64,000 bases of DNA from Cocos nucifera (GCA_006176705.1 QRFJ01004271.1:1-64000); one strand, 5' to 3'; positions 20,345 through 32,900 are shown, counted from the stretch's first letter. Numbers and translations: made by a program. The notes: a model not told the origin generated them from the sequence alone.

Positions 20345-23088
20345 AGTTAGATGTGTGTCCTAGAAGCTAGATTGGTTGTCACTTGTAATATAGTTCTAAG
20401 GATAATTTTATAATTTTAACTATAAATTAATAAATAGATTATTTTCTATCATAGTGTGTATTTAAAAGTATCTGTGATACATCCTTTGAGTTAATGATAA
20501 TGATAATTCATATTTTCAAGAGTTGAAAATTTAAGACATGAATTTTTATAATTAACTCATAAACTGCTTCTGACCATAGGATTATCATAAGGATGGTAAT
20601 CGATTCGAAAGGTTGGTGTACAATTACTTTCTTATGATAGACGTGTCTTGAGTTTATGGTGTAGAGACATCGGAGCGAGAGTATAGGTACTCATTAGAAA
20701 ACGAGGGTACTGAGCGTGACCACCTCGAGTAGTCATAAGAAAGTCCATCTTCTTATCGATGACTGACTCGATGCTGCAATGGTGTGTCTGATTCTTTAAT
20801 CTGAGGTGCATCGATAGTTCATCTTGAGGGTGTTATAGTTTGACTACACCATAACTCGGGACTCCTAGCCATTCGAAATTCTAAGGTGTATGTTGGCTAT
20901 TGTATGTTCATTGTAAGAATTGGATTGCACCAATAGGAGATCTATCTACCTCAATAGATGAGGAGTAGCCTTATGATAATCATGAGATTGAGTCCATAAT
21001 CCCATGGCCATGGTAGAGTGAAGATGATAGAAAGAGTTTCTATTAGGATTTCATATTGGACTCGAATTGAATGATTAACTCATATAATGGACATTGGGTT
21101 TCATGAGTTCACCTTAACCCTAATCCTATCGGGGCTCAAGATAGAAGAACCTGATCACACAGATAACTATACCGAGAGGTTTGCTTTCAATTCTGATGGG
21201 TTGCCATCATATACTACTAGGTGTCACTGATGAATTTTGGAAGTAATTAGGATGATTTTGATGATCAATCATTCTAATTGTATGAATCAAAAAAGTTTTG
21301 ATCAATCAAAAGGTGTTTTGATGATGTCAATGATGAAGATTGCGACATGTCTCATTGTCATACAAATTTAACCAAATTGGATCATACAAACAAGAGTTTG
21401 GGTCTGGATGTCATCAATTAAGCTAAGCCAGTTTGATTGATTTAGATTAGATCCAATCAGGTTCAAGATAATCATGCTAGCACATGATTGAGCATGACTT
21501 TCTCCTTCTAAAATCTTTCTGATTTATCGCAACCGAGTCAAATTTGATTTGACTCATTCTTGTATTTAGAATCGATTTATTTTCATCTAACTGGAACAAG
21601 TTCTTGTATTTAGAATGGATTTATTTTCACACATGTAACTATACCGAGAGGTTTGCTTTCAATTCTGATGGGTTGCCACCATATACTGCTAGGTATCACT
21701 ATTGGATTTTGGGAGCAATTAGAATGATTTTGATGATCAATCATTCTAATTGTATGAATCAAAAAAGTTCTCATCCATCGAAAGGTATTTTGATGATGTC
21801 GATGATGGAGATCACGACATGTCTTATTATTATATAGAATTGAACCTAACTAGATCACACAAACAAAAATTTGGATCTAGATGTCATCAATTGAGCTAAG
21901 TCAGTTTGATTGATTTGGATTAGATACAATCAGGTTCAAGGTAATCGTGCTAGCACATGATTGAGCATGACTTTCGCTTTCTGAAATCTTTCTAATTCAT
22001 CGCAACCAAGTCAAATTTAATTTGACTCATTCTTGTATTTTACCTAAGTTTATGTTTCATCTGACTGGAATAAGTGCAGGTCAGATTAATTATAAAAATT
22101 AAATCCATTCATAGTCAAATTGGACTAGGGTCAAAAGTTGACCTATTTGAGAGAATTGAGGGTCACCTGATCAGATGCTTCTAAAAAATTATTTTGAAAT
22201 CATTTTGATCTAATTTTTGGATATGTGATAGAGAACGAGTTATGCATTGGGTGTACCAAATTTTATGATTTTTAAAAGTATCTAGACTAAGTTATGATAG
22301 AGTTTGATTTGGATCAAACTCTTAAGGAAAGAGTCCTAGGTACAATGGACTCTTCCTAATCTACTCATGCCGTCACCTTTTTGAATCATTTTTGGCAAAA
22401 AGAAATAGATGAGATCTGATGGATTTTCGTGGAGAATAAGTTCTAGAGCTCTAATGATAAAATAAATAAGTTATCTTGGTTAAAAGTGACTTTAAGTAGG
22501 CATTGCACATAAAAGCCTTTCTCACGTCAAAGTGCATTCAATGTAAGAAATAATTTTCTATGCCTAAAGTCTGCCATCCCTGATATCCCACACCCCCTCT
22601 ATCCTCTCTCTTCTTCTCTTCTACAAGACTAAAAAGTAAGGCACAAATCTAAGAAGAAGGTCCAAGATTTTTGGCACAATATTCAGAATCTACGCGATGG
22701 TGTTCGTGTGACGGATGGACTGCCTTTAGAAATAATTTTGAAGGTTCTTCGGATCAGATCTAGATCTAATTTTTGGAGAAAAGATTCATGAGGAGAAGAC
22801 ATTCAGATCTTGCCTGAGTGGATACTGGTAGAGGCTAGGCACATGCGTGGCTTCTTCCAGAACCTCAAGAATCAATAGGATCATTATAGGGTAATTAGAT
22901 TACCCAATCAGGTACTTTAAATTAAATCTAATTTAATTTTAATTTTTAATTTTTAATATTAGATCACTATGATTAGATCTGAGAACTCTTAGATCTAATC
23001 AAATTATTTAAAAATTTTTAGAAAATTTTTTCTTAGATCTGATCAGATCTATACGATCCTATGGCAGAAAATAGTATTTTTTTCTTCA
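20345..23088 (+). repeat. 5' LTR of element C (2744 bp, contains internal duplication)
   Basis: It aligns with 28951-31056 end to end except for two differences. A ~471-bp direct duplication is present here (21164-21634 and 21635-~22080), and a ~165-bp segment (about 22350-22510) is missing from the 3' LTR. It ends cttca just before the primer site. Confidence 0.9.
21164..22080 (+). repeat. 471-bp tandem duplication inside the 5' LTR of C
   Basis: taactataccgagaggtttg occurs at 21164 and 21635. The following ~450 bp repeat with scattered differences, through gattgagcatgactttc. The 3' LTR has a single copy beginning near 29765. Confidence 0.9.
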
Positions 23089-23090
23089 AC

Positions 23091-23106
23091 TGGTATTAGA
23101 GCTGTG
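23091..23106 (+). promoter_or_regulatory. Primer binding site of element C
   Basis: tggtattagagctgtg follows the LTR end after a 2-nt spacer. It resembles the complement of initiator-Met tRNA (TGGTATCAGAGC) with one change. Confidence 0.8.
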
Positions 23107-24976
23107 TTAGCAGTTCTTCAGATCTATCTTAGATTTGATTTTATTTTTATTTATGATATGATATTAAAAGATTTTAGATATCACATCAAATATGATTAGA
23201 TCTAAAATTAAAAAATTAAAAATTAAATAATTTAGATCTAATATGTACGAGATGCATGACTAGACTAGGTATAGAATAGTTCTATGTGTAATCTAGTTTG
23301 ATCATGTATTTAATTTGATTAAACATGATTTTAGATCTATTTAATTTTTATTTTTTTTATGTTATAATTATTGTAATCAGATCTAAAAATAGAAAATAAA
23401 GTTTTAAATTTTTAATTTATTCATATGAGATATGAAAGATGCATTCATAGACTAGTCATAGAATAGTTCTATAAGATGTCTAGAATAATTTTAATTTTGA
23501 TATGATCAAATTTAAAATTTTATTTTTTATATTTAATATGTGATGTTTCAGATCTGAAAGTATGCATATTGATGATGCATGAGATGTATGCAAGACATGT
23601 ATTAGTTAGATCTTTTTATATGTGATATATAATCTAACTAGTTTTATAATAAAAAATTATATTTTTGATTAAGCAGTTCTCCATGGCCGTCCGATCATAA
23701 GAATAAAGTAGAATTTAAAGATTCTCTTCTTTCATTCGATAGGATATTCTTATGGCGTGTAGGGGTGCTACACATTCATCCTTAATCAAAAATCAAAACT
23801 TATTTTTTTGCAAAATCCTAGATCCTGAAACCCTAGGATTTCTATTACATATTTTATTCATGAATGCAAAACTTAATTAAGAATTAAGATTATAAAATTA
23901 ATTAGATCTAAAATTATGAATTTTTATATCTTAGATAGATTCATAAAATTGGGTTCAGACTTGGGTAGCTTAATTAGGTCTAGTGGTTGATCAAACCGAA
24001 TCAAGAGTTGGTTAGGTGGGATCAAAAAAAGTTTAAATTTGATCAGCCTAATAGGAATAAGTTTGGATCAAGATCGAATTACATTGAAATGTGACTCAAT
24101 GAAATCAAGACCTAATTTATTTCCATGGTTCGAGCCTGGATTGTAGGCTAACCCAATTGATTCTGATTCAATAATTTAGTGTCTAAGATAAGTTTGACAG
24201 ATATGATCGACTGATTTTTAATTGAGAGCTACTCGATCTGAATGCGTTCTTATTGAGTTAATGGCATATCCCTTCCATTGGTCTCACTTACCTAGCCATT
24301 TGTGTCGATCTAGTTCTGATTTGAGGTGGCTAACAATTCGAGCCAACTCATACCATTAGGTTAGTCATAATTGTTATGACTAAGTCAAGTCAAGTTTAAA
24401 GAGACCTAAAATAAATCTTCCTAAAAAAATAATAAGTCTAAAATCTTCCACCATTGTAGATATGCGGGCCCTTCCTAGGGTTGATTGTAGATATGCGGGA
24501 TCTTCCACCATCGTAGACATGCCAGTAGTTTAGTTGCATCGAAAAGATGCAACCATGTCTGTTAGGCATTGGATGCTATGGGTTGGAGGATGGATTGGGC
24601 TTAATATTTTGGATACGGTGAGTGACCCAATCAAAAATTCAATCTATGCAAATGGTGGATCTAACTTAACTAAGGAGTGGATCAATATTCCAGACATGGT
24701 GAAATTCATGAATTAGAGATCAAGTTTGGATGCACATTATTAGAGAATTATTGGACAAGAGTTATCCACTCATCGGTTGACCCATCATCAATAACTGTTA
24801 GGTGAGGTGGTGAGTCAATTGGTGAGACCGCACCATCCATTAGAAATTTATAATCGCGAAGATTTTTGCATCTCTACTAAGAAAGTGTAGCAATCCGAGT
24901 AAATAGTAGGACCTTAATTTATTTAAAAATAAAATTTTTAAATAAATTATTTAAGTCTAATTATAAAATCTAACTA
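23107..24976 (+). other. Long untranslated leader of element C
   Basis: 1.9 kb without a convincing gene. It aligns with 240-1620 (remnant Z) and partly with 58960-60085 (remnant E). A 60-codon open stretch at 24534-24716 has a counterpart in Z, but the changes between them do not favour coding. A short duplication (tagatatgcggg at about 24458 and 24487) has been added here. Confidence 0.6.
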
Positions 24977-25845
24977 AAAACTTTGACTCTCTACAGAAAA
25001 ATATCTGCGTCCAATCCACTAGCCCGTATCCTGGACATCCATAGACTTACTAGACCCAACTACAAGGATTGACTCTGAAACTTTAAAATTATTTTGGATT
25101 CTAAGAAGTTGACTCATGTGTTAGAATAGGATCCTCCCATCTTACTAGTCCATCCATTCGCTGATCAGAGAGTGTCTCTTGAGAAGTGGATGGATAAAGA
25201 TAACAAAGTCAGATATTACATGTTAGGCTTGATGTCTGATGAGCTCTAGCACCAATATAAAGATATTAAAACTAGCTGCCAAATGTTGGCTCACCTGTAA
25301 GAGTTGTTTGGTAAACAGAGTCATGCAGCCAAATATCAAGTCACTAAAAAATTTTTTAAGGCTCAAATGTGTGATAGACAGTCAGTTCAAGATCATTATC
25401 TGATGAAAATCAAAGACTTAGAGGAGCTTGAGAAGCTCAGTATCAAGTTAGATCGGGATCTGCAGACTGACATAATTCTGTAGTTCTTGACTGATGCGTA
25501 TGGACAGTTCATCATGAACTACCATATGCATAAACTTTAGAATACCTTCGCTGAGCTCATGAATATGCTAGTTACTGCTAAGCTTTCTATGAAAAGTTCT
25601 AAAAGCTCAGTACTTGTTGTGAAGTGGACTTCTTCCAAGAGAAAGTCTTTTGAAAAGAAGTCTGCAAAGAAGCAAAAGATAAATGGTGAGAAGAAGAAGA
25701 AGACAGAGCTGAAGAAGAAGGCCGCTGACAAAGGAAACTATTTCCATTGCAACACTGACGGCCATTGGAAGTGGAACTGCCCTCTTTACTTGGCCAATTT
25801 GAAAAATAAGAAGGCAGATCCTTCTGGAGGGATGCTTATTATAGA
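24977..25845 (+). pseudogene. Element C gag remnant
   Basis: Gag forms the virus-like particle. The frame used by 25013 and 25559 runs throughout, with internal stops at positions where family members have Trp, Arg or Gln. Recognisable parts are LDIHRLTRPNYKD, KLTHVLE, SLEKWMDKDNKVRYYMLG, KELFG-like ELFGKQSHAAKYQVTKKFF, QSVQDHYLMKIKDLEEL and FAELMNMLVTAKLSM. A Lys-rich stretch then leads to the nucleocapsid knuckle YFHCNTDGHWKWNC, whose first Cys is Tyr. The following ANLKNKKAD leads into protease in the same frame, as expected for a single copia polyprotein. Confidence 0.85.
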
Positions 25846-26110
25846 ATCTAATCTTATGATTTCTTCTACATCCAGTTGGATACTTGACTCTGGTTCTAGT
25901 GCTCACTTGTGCACTTCTATGCAGGATCTTGAGGATAGTAGGAGGCTAAGGGATGGTGAAATGATCCTACGCATCGAAAATGGAGCAAAAGTTGCTGTTG
26001 TGGTCGTGGGAACCTACCCTCTGTGATTACCATTAGAATTAAACTTAGTACTTAGGAACTATTTTTATGTACTTGCAGCAAGCAGAAATTTGATTTCTAT
26101 TTCATGTTTA
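25846..26110 (+). pseudogene. Element C protease remnant
   Basis: This is the aspartic protease that processes the polyprotein. WILDSGSSAHLCTSMQDLED holds the catalytic D-S-G triad intact near 25888. After GTYPL an in-frame stop (26024-26026) interrupts it, and the frame continues with NYFYVLAASRNLISISCLA, the usual end of the copia protease region. Confidence 0.85.
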
Positions 26111-27010
26111 GCATAGGAAGGCTATATAATTAGTTTTCTTAAGAACCATTATAATATTCTTTATGAAAGAAATAAAATTGCAAGTAGTTTTCATATAAAT
26201 GGTCTCTATCAGTTACATATTGATGTTTCTATTTTTAATATTGAGCAAAATGTGAATGCCATAGGATCAAAGCGACCTAGGGATAGTCTAAATGATAGAT
26301 ATCTTTGGCATCTTAGGCTAGGTCATATAGCTGAAGATGGGGTTAACAAATTGAAGAAATTCAGGCTATTGAGTTCGTTGACTTTCGAGTCATATCTGAT
26401 TTGTGTATCATGCCTTCATGGCAAAATGATCAAGCTTTCTTTTGTGGAACATGGGGAAAAGGCCATAGACCTGCTTGCCCTAGTACATACTGATGTATGA
26501 GGCCCATTTGATATGTCAGCTAGGAGAAATTACATCAACTTCATCATCTTTGTTGATGATTTGTCTTGGTACGGATATGTGTATTTGATGTAACATAAGT
26601 CTGAAGCTTTTGAAAAATTTAAGAAATTTAGACTCGAAGTAGAAAAATAAATAGAAAAACTCATTAAAATTCTTCGATCAGATTGAGGAATTGAATATCT
26701 TAGTCGAAAATTTTTAGACTATCTTAAAGATAATGGCATAGTCTCACAATGGACTCTACCTGAAATACCTCAACTTAATAAGGTTTCAGAGTGGAGAAAT
26801 CAGACCCTATTAGATATGGTTCGATTCATGATGAGCTCACGGACCTTCCTGAGTTTCTTTGGAGACATAGTCTATTGACCGCTATATATCTATTGAATAG
26901 GGTTCCATCTAAAATCATTCCTACCACACCGTATGAAATATGGCATGGTAAGAAACCAAGTCTAAGTCATCTCAAAATTTAGGATTGTTTGGCCCATGTC
27001 AAGAAACAAT
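26111..27010 (+). pseudogene. Element C integrase remnant
   Basis: Integrase inserts the cDNA into DNA. The zinc-binding start is present as RYLWHLRLGHIAEDG and CVSCLHGKM (HHCC pattern). The core follows as INFIIFVDDLSWYGYVYLM (first Asp) and ILRSD followed by a stop where Arg is expected, then SEWRNQTLLDMV (the Glu is kept, the next Arg is Trp). The frame shifts near 26790 and again before LNRVPSKIIPTTPYEIWHGK at ~26890. It lies in copia order between protease and RT. Confidence 0.85.
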
Positions 27011-28420
27011 AGGTGAAAAAATTAGAGTCTAGGTCCTTTAGAGCTTGATTTATTGGATATCCTAAAGAGTCATTAGGATATTTTTTCTATCTTCTAGAAG
27101 ATCACAATATGATTGTGAGTCGATATATCATCTTTCTTGAAAAATAGTTTATTCAAGATAATGGCATCGAAAGATAGATTAGGCTGAAGGAGAAAGTCTC
27201 CCAAGAGCCACGAGCCAAGGAACCTATGGAACCCAATCAGATTGAGCTACTCCAATCACTACCTCATCCACCTCATAGATCAGAAAGGATTTTCCATCCC
27301 CTTGAAAGGTACTTAGGTACTATTTCAAAGGACGTAGAGAAAATGTTCCTCATAGGAAAAAAGATTCATGGTGATGATCCTAAAACTTATGATGAGGCGA
27401 TATCAGATATTGACTTCGAAAAATAATTAGAGGCAATGAAGTCAGAGATTGACTCAATGCACTCGAACTAAGTCTGGATCTTGGTAGATCCATCTGAAGG
27501 TATAGTATCTATTAGGTATAAATAGATCTTCAAGAGAAAGATAAGTGCCAATGGAAATGTAGAGATATTCGAAGCAAGGCTCGTAGTAAAAGGATATAGT
27601 TAGCGCGAAGGCATTGACTATCAGGATACTTTTTTGTCGGTAGCCATGCTCAAATCCATCCGTATATTGCTTGCTATTGTAGCCTATTTTGATTATGAAA
27701 TTTGACAGATGGACGTGAAAATGGCATTCTTAAATGGATATCTTGAGGAAGATATCTATATGGAACAACCACTGGATTTCATATCCAGTGATACTGATCA
27801 TAAGATCTATAAGCTACAAAGGTCCATATATGGACTTAAGCAAGCATCTCGGAGATAAAATGCTCATTTTAATTATGTGATCAAATCATTTGAATTCATC
27901 AAGAACGAAAAGGAGCCCTGTGTTTTCAGAAAGATCAGTGGGAGCACTGTTGTCTTTCTCGTACTATACATGAATGACATTCTCCTAATTGGAAATGATA
28001 TTTTCATATTGACTACAATCAAAATATGGTTGTCTAAAGAATTCTCCATGAAAGACCTAAGAGAGGCATCCTTTATTCTAGAAATTAAGGCCTATAGAGA
28101 TAGACCAAATAGGATGTTGGGTCTCTCACAGAAGATGTACATAGAGGAGGTGCTAAAGAGGTTTAGCATGAAAAACTCCAAGAGAGGATTGGTGTCCTTC
28201 AGACATGGCATTCATCTCTCTAAGAAGATGTGTTCCAACACACCCGAGGAGATTGAACATATGAGCAAGATCTCTTATGCTTCAGCAATAGAAAGCCTCA
28301 TGTATGCCATGCTATGTACACGACTTAATATTGCCCATGCTGTGAGTGTCACGAGTAGGTATCAGTCAAATCTAAGTGAAGAGCACTGGACTTCTATGAA
28401 ATGTATCCTTAAGTACTTGA
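27011..28420 (+). pseudogene. Element C reverse transcriptase remnant
   Basis: The linker and RT carry VWILVDPSEGI, QMDVKMAFLNGYLEEDIYME, KIYKLQRSIYGLKQASRR and then a long open stretch 27877-28563. The active-site box reads LYMNDILLIG: the first of the two catalytic Asp residues is Asn. Downstream MKDLREASFILEIKAYRDR and YASAIESLMYAMLCTR are standard copia RT/connection blocks. Stops at 27419, 27471, 27526 and 27857 interrupt the N-terminal part. Confidence 0.88.
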
Positions 28421-28936
28421 GAAGGACTAAGGATATATTTCTAATCTTTGGTAGTGGAGAACTCCAGGTCCAGGGGTATACAGACTCGAATTTTATATCC
28501 GATATAGATGATCGAAAGTCAACATCTGAAAGTCTGTTTGTATGTAATGATGGTATTGTCAGCTGAAAGAATTTCAAGCAGACTGTGATAGTAGATTCCA
28601 TCATGAAAGCAAAGTACATCGTTGCATCGAAAGCTGCAAAAGAGGCATTCTGATACAAGAAGTTTACCTTAGAGCTCGAAGTGATGCCATCCCTCTGTAC
28701 TGCGACAACAATGGCGCCATAACTCTAGCTAAGGATCCAAGGTCTTTCCAAAATCTAAGCACATCGAGCGACGATACCACCTCATCTACGATTACCTCGA
28801 GAAGGGATACATCGAGGTCAAGAGAGTCGACACTGCAGATAATGCGATTGATCCGCTGATAAAGCCATTAAGCCAGCAGAAGATCGAAGCCCATCTTAAG
28901 AAGATGGGACTTAGATTTGTAGCCAATTGGCTTTAG
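28421..28936 (+). pseudogene. Element C RNase H remnant and polyprotein end
   Basis: RNase H removes the RNA template. GYTDSNFISDIDDRKSTSES keeps the first Asp block. VDSIMKAKYIVASKAAKEAF corresponds to the EAEYI(A)xxxAxKEA block, with Lys in place of the usual Glu. The frame changes near 28670. The tail (EKGYIEVKRVDTADNAIDPL, KPLSQQKIEAHLKKMGL) ends at the TAG at 28934, immediately before the polypurine tract. Confidence 0.85.
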
Positions 28937-28937
28937 G

Positions 28938-28950
28938 TCAAGTGGGAGTT
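28938..28950 (+). promoter_or_regulatory. Polypurine tract of element C
   Basis: tcaagtgggagtt directly precedes the 3' LTR start at 28951, the standard place for the plus-strand primer. Confidence 0.7.
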
Positions 28951-31056
28951 TGTTAGATGTGTGCCCTAGAAGCCAGATTAGCTGTCACTTGTAATACACT
29001 TCTAAGAATAATTTTATAATTTTGATTATAAATTAATAAATAGATTATTTTCTATCATAATGTGTATTTAAAAATGTCTGTGATACATTCTTTGAGTTAA
29101 TGGTAATGATAATTCATATTTTCAAGAGTTGAAAATTTAAGACATGAATTTTCATAATTAACTCATAAATTGCTTTTGACCATAGGATCATCATGAGGAT
29201 GGTTATCGATCCAGATGGTTGGTGTATAATTGCTTTCTTAGGATAGACATCTCTTAAGTCTATGGTATGGAGACACCAAAGCGAGAGTATAGGTACTCGT
29301 TAGAGAATGAGGACATTGAGCATAACCACCTTGAGTAGTCATAAGAAAGTCTACCTTCTCGTCGATGACTGACTCAATGCTGTAGTGGTGTATCTGGTTC
29401 TTTGATCTGAGGTGTATTGATAGTTCATCTTGAGGGTGTTATAGTTTGACTACACCATAACTCGGACTCCTAGCCATTCGAAATTCTGAGGTGTATGTTG
29501 GCTATAGCATGTTCATTGTAGGAATTAGATTGCACTAATAGAAGATCTATCTACCTCAGTAGATGAGTAGCCCTATGATAATCATGAGATTGAGTCCATA
29601 AGCCCATGGCCATGGTAGAGTGAAGATGATAGAAAGAGTTTTTATTAGGATTTCACATTGAACTCGAATCGAATGATTAATTCATATGATGGACATTGGG
29701 TTTGACGAGTTCACCTTAACCCTAATCCTATCGGGACTCAAGATAGAAGAATCCAATCACATATATAACTATACTAAAAGGTTCACTTTCAGTTCTGATG
29801 GATAGCCACCATATACTGTTAGGTGTCACTGATGGATTTTAAGAGCAATTAGGATGATTTTGATCATTAATCATTCTAATTATATGAATCAAAAAAGTTC
29901 TGATCCATCAAAGGGTGTTTCGATGATGTCGATGATAGAGATCACGATATGTCTCATTACCATATAGAATTGAACCTAACTAGGTCACACAAATAAGGAT
30001 TTGGGTCTAGATGTCATCAACTAAGCTAAGCCAATTTGATTGATTTGGATTAGATCCAATCAAGTTTAAGGTAATCGTGCTAGCACATGATTGAGCCCGA
30101 CTTTCTCCTTCTAAAATCTTTCTGATTTATCACAATCGAGTCAAATTTAATTTGACTCATTCTTATTTTTAGAATTGATTTATTTTCATCTGACTGAAAT
30201 AAGTTTAGATCAGATTAATTATAGAAATTAAATTCATTCATAGTCAATTGGATTAGGATCAAAAGTTGACCTATTTGAGAGAATTGAGGGTTACCTGATC
30301 AGATGCTTTTAGAAAATTATCTAAAAATTATTTTGAATTATTTTTTGGATATATGATAGAGAATGAGCTATGCATTGGGTGTACTAAATTTTGTAATTTT
30401 TGGAGGTGTCTAGACTGAGTTATGATAGAGTTTGATTTGGATCAAACTCTTAAGGGAAGAGTCCTAGGCATAGTGGACATAAAAGCCTTTCTCACATCAA
30501 AGTGCATTCAACGCAAGAAATAATTTTCTATGCCCAAAGTCTATCATCCCTGATATCCCATGCCTCCTCTATCCTCTCTCTTCTTCTCTTCTACAAGCCT
30601 AAAAAGTTAGGCACAAATCTAAGAAGAAGATCCAAAATTTTTGGCATAATATTCAGGATCTACGCGATGGTGTTCGTGTGACGGACGGGCTACCTTCAAA
30701 AATAGTTTTGAAGGTTCTTTGGATTAGATCTAGATCTAATTTTTTAAAAAAAGATTCATGAGGAAAAGACATTCAGATCCTGCTCGAGTGGATACCGGTA
30801 GAGGCCAAATGCATGCTGGCTCCTTTCAGAACCTTAGAAATCAACAGGATCATTGCAGGATAATTAAATTACTCAACTAGATATTTTAAATTTAATTTAA
30901 TTTATTTTTAATTTTTAATTTTTAATATTATATCACTATAATTAGATCTGAGAACTCTTAGATCTGATCGGATCATTTAAAAATTTTTAAAAAAATCTCC
31001 TTCAGATCTGATCAGATCTGCACGATCCTGCGGTAAAAAATAGTATTTTTCTTTTA
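28951..31056 (+). repeat. 3' LTR of element C (2106 bp)
   Basis: It starts tgttagatgtgtgccctaga and ends ...tttctttta before gttaagagg of the host repeat. It lacks the 471-bp duplication and a ~165-bp segment present in the 5' LTR. Confidence 0.9.
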
Positions 31057-31515
31057 GTTAAGAGGGCCTCTCTCCTTTGACCCATGTCAGGACGAGGTTC
31101 TCCTCCTATTTCTGATATGGTTAGCTTTTATCTTTGATAGGATGAGGTCCTTCTTCTGTCCCTAATAAAGTCAATGGGGCATAAAAGGAGCATTGAAAGA
31201 ACCTCTCATCTCCTCCTGTCTTAAATAACTGGAGGTCTTCATCCATGTCAGGACGAGATTCTCCTCCTATTCCTGACACGGTTAGCCTTTATTCTTGTTA
31301 GGATGAGGTTCTCCTCCTATTTCTAATAAGATCATCAGGACATGAAAAGATCATTAAGAGGGTCTCTCTCCTTTGATCTATGTCAGGACGAGGTTCTTCT
31401 CCTATTTCTGACATGGTTGGCTTTTATCTTTATTAGGATGAGATCCTCCTCTTATCCCTAACAAAAGGACCGTTGAATTGGCCTCTCCCCTCCTTCTATC
31501 TTGAACAATCGAAGG
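31057..31515. repeat. Tandem-repeat spacer of H, right half
   Basis: It continues the array of 19915-20344: atgtcaggacgagg near 31083, 31245 and 31380, with tcttaaataactggagg and gggtctctctcctttgatc alternating upstream. Joined across C, the anchor spacings are about 112, 160, 139, 162 and 135 bp, a two-subunit higher-order unit of ~300 bp. Confidence 0.85.
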
Positions 31516-31623
31516 TCTTCTACTTTGTTTAAGGATAGAGCTTGGTTAAGCTGTTTCCTGCCATCATATAGTTTACGCAAAACAACAACAATATTGAAAT
31601 AAGAAAATTTTATTGAAGTAAGA

Positions 31624-32900
31624 TTATTGATAATATACTTGCAAGTTCTCCAAGTTTTAAGGTCGCGGGAGTGCTGATCCACCGAGCTCCTTCAGGTAAT
31701 ATGTTCCTAGTTGGATTACTTCCATGACCTTATAGGGGTCTTCCTAGTTTGGGATGAGCTTTTCTTAATTTTGAGTCTGCGAAACATCTGTTCGTCAAAG
31801 CACCAAATCTCCTACTCTGAATGTCTTGCTTCTGACCCTAGAATTGTAGCAACGGGTTATTTTTTGCTTGTAGACCGCCATTCAGATTTGAGCCTTCTCT
31901 CGCTTTTCCTCTAATAGATTGAGATTTGCTCTGAGACTTTGTGAGTTGCTCTACTCACTAAAAACTTCAACTCATGCCGAAGAAAGTTCGAGCTTGATTG
32001 GGATGATCGCCTCGATCTCGAAAGCCAATGCGAAAGAGATTTCTCCAGTTGGCAACCTTTGAGTGGTTCTGTAAGCCCACAGTATGTGATAAAGTTCATC
32101 CACCTAGGTTTCTTTTATGCTTTCAAGCCTGATCTTTATCCCTTAAAGCAAAGTTCTATTAGTTACCTCAGCCTCACCATTCACCTATGGATGAGCTACT
32201 GATATGAAGTGGTCAAAAATATTCAAGTTTTTATAGAATTCAGCAAACTTTGCTCCTACAAACTAGCATCTATTATTAGTGATTAATGTTTGTGGTAGAT
32301 CAAATCTATAAACTATTGATTTTTAGATAAAGTCCTGCACTTTGGCTTCAGTGATCTTCGCCAGAGGTTCGGCCTCAACCCACTTAGTAAAATAATCTAC
32401 GATCACTAATAGGAACTTTCGTTGTCCAGGCGCCATGAAAAAAGCCCAATTATGTCCATCCTCCATTGCGCAAATGGCCAAGGACCACTTAACGGTATGA
32501 GCTGTGAAGCCAACTATCTTTGAATGTTTGCATTTTTCTAACATCTATCATACTTTCTCACATAATCCATTGCATCTTGGTGCATTGTTAGCCAATAGTA
32601 TCCCTGTCAAAGCAATTTATATGATAAGGATCTCACCTTTAGATGATTTTTGCATGTTCCTTCATGAACTTCTCTCAAGGCATAATCAGCTTCAGAAGGT
32701 CGGAGATATTTAAGAAGTGGTAATGAGTACGACCTCTTGTACAAGTTATTTTCATATAAGATGTAGCGGGAAGCTTGATTTCTTAGCTTCTGAGCTTCTT
32801 TGTGGTCTTTAGGAAGGAGTCCATCTCTGAGATAAGCAACCAACGAATCGATCCAGCTAGACTCATGATCGATCGGCATTACTGCTTGGGGCTTTTTCGA
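31624..32900 (-). pseudogene. Element H integrase remnant
   Basis: Read on the minus strand from ~32880: SWIDSLVAYLRDGLLPKDHK, then KYLRPSEADYALREVHEGTC, which starts the HHCC zinc-binding domain. After a frameshift comes the core start (WPFAQWRMDIIG, first Asp). A T-run frameshift near 32445 leads to GQRKFLLVIVDYFTKWVEAE. The second catalytic Asp block reads LITNN, with Asn for Asp. VNGEAEVTNRTLL keeps the Glu. The tail (LPRP...NLENLQVYYQ) ends at the stop at 31624. Gypsy integrase with this C-terminal ending is typical of the Tat group. Confidence 0.88.

Larger units (their letters stand above)
20345..31056 (+). mobile_element. Element C: Angela-type Ty1/copia retrotransposon inserted in H
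   Basis: LTRs starting (a/t)gttagatgtgtg bracket a leader, gag, protease, integrase, RT and RNase H in copia order. The flanking 5-mers gttga (20340-20344) and gttaa (31057-31061) are the target duplication with one change, and the host repeat reads through when C is removed. Gag (SVQDHYLMKIKDLEELEKL, FAELMNMLVTAKLSM) and the 2-2.7-kb LTRs fit the Angela lineage. The LTRs differ in length by ~640 bp. Numerous stops and an RT active-site change show it is dead. Confidence 0.9.

Noticed and set aside
24534..24716. A 60-codon open stretch in the leader of C with an equal-length counterpart at 1311-1490 in Z (conserved GGW and GLNI), suggesting a small leader-encoded protein.
   Set aside because: No ATG opens it (TTG/TTA, preceded by TAG in both). 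Comparing codons by eye I count about 24 replacement and only 4 silent differences, no sign of protein-level constraint.
25537..25906. Minus-strand ORFs across gag of C and the Phe/Leu-rich ORF at 62080-62274.
   Set aside because: Complements of Lys-rich gag segments (AAG/AAA read as CTT/TTT).
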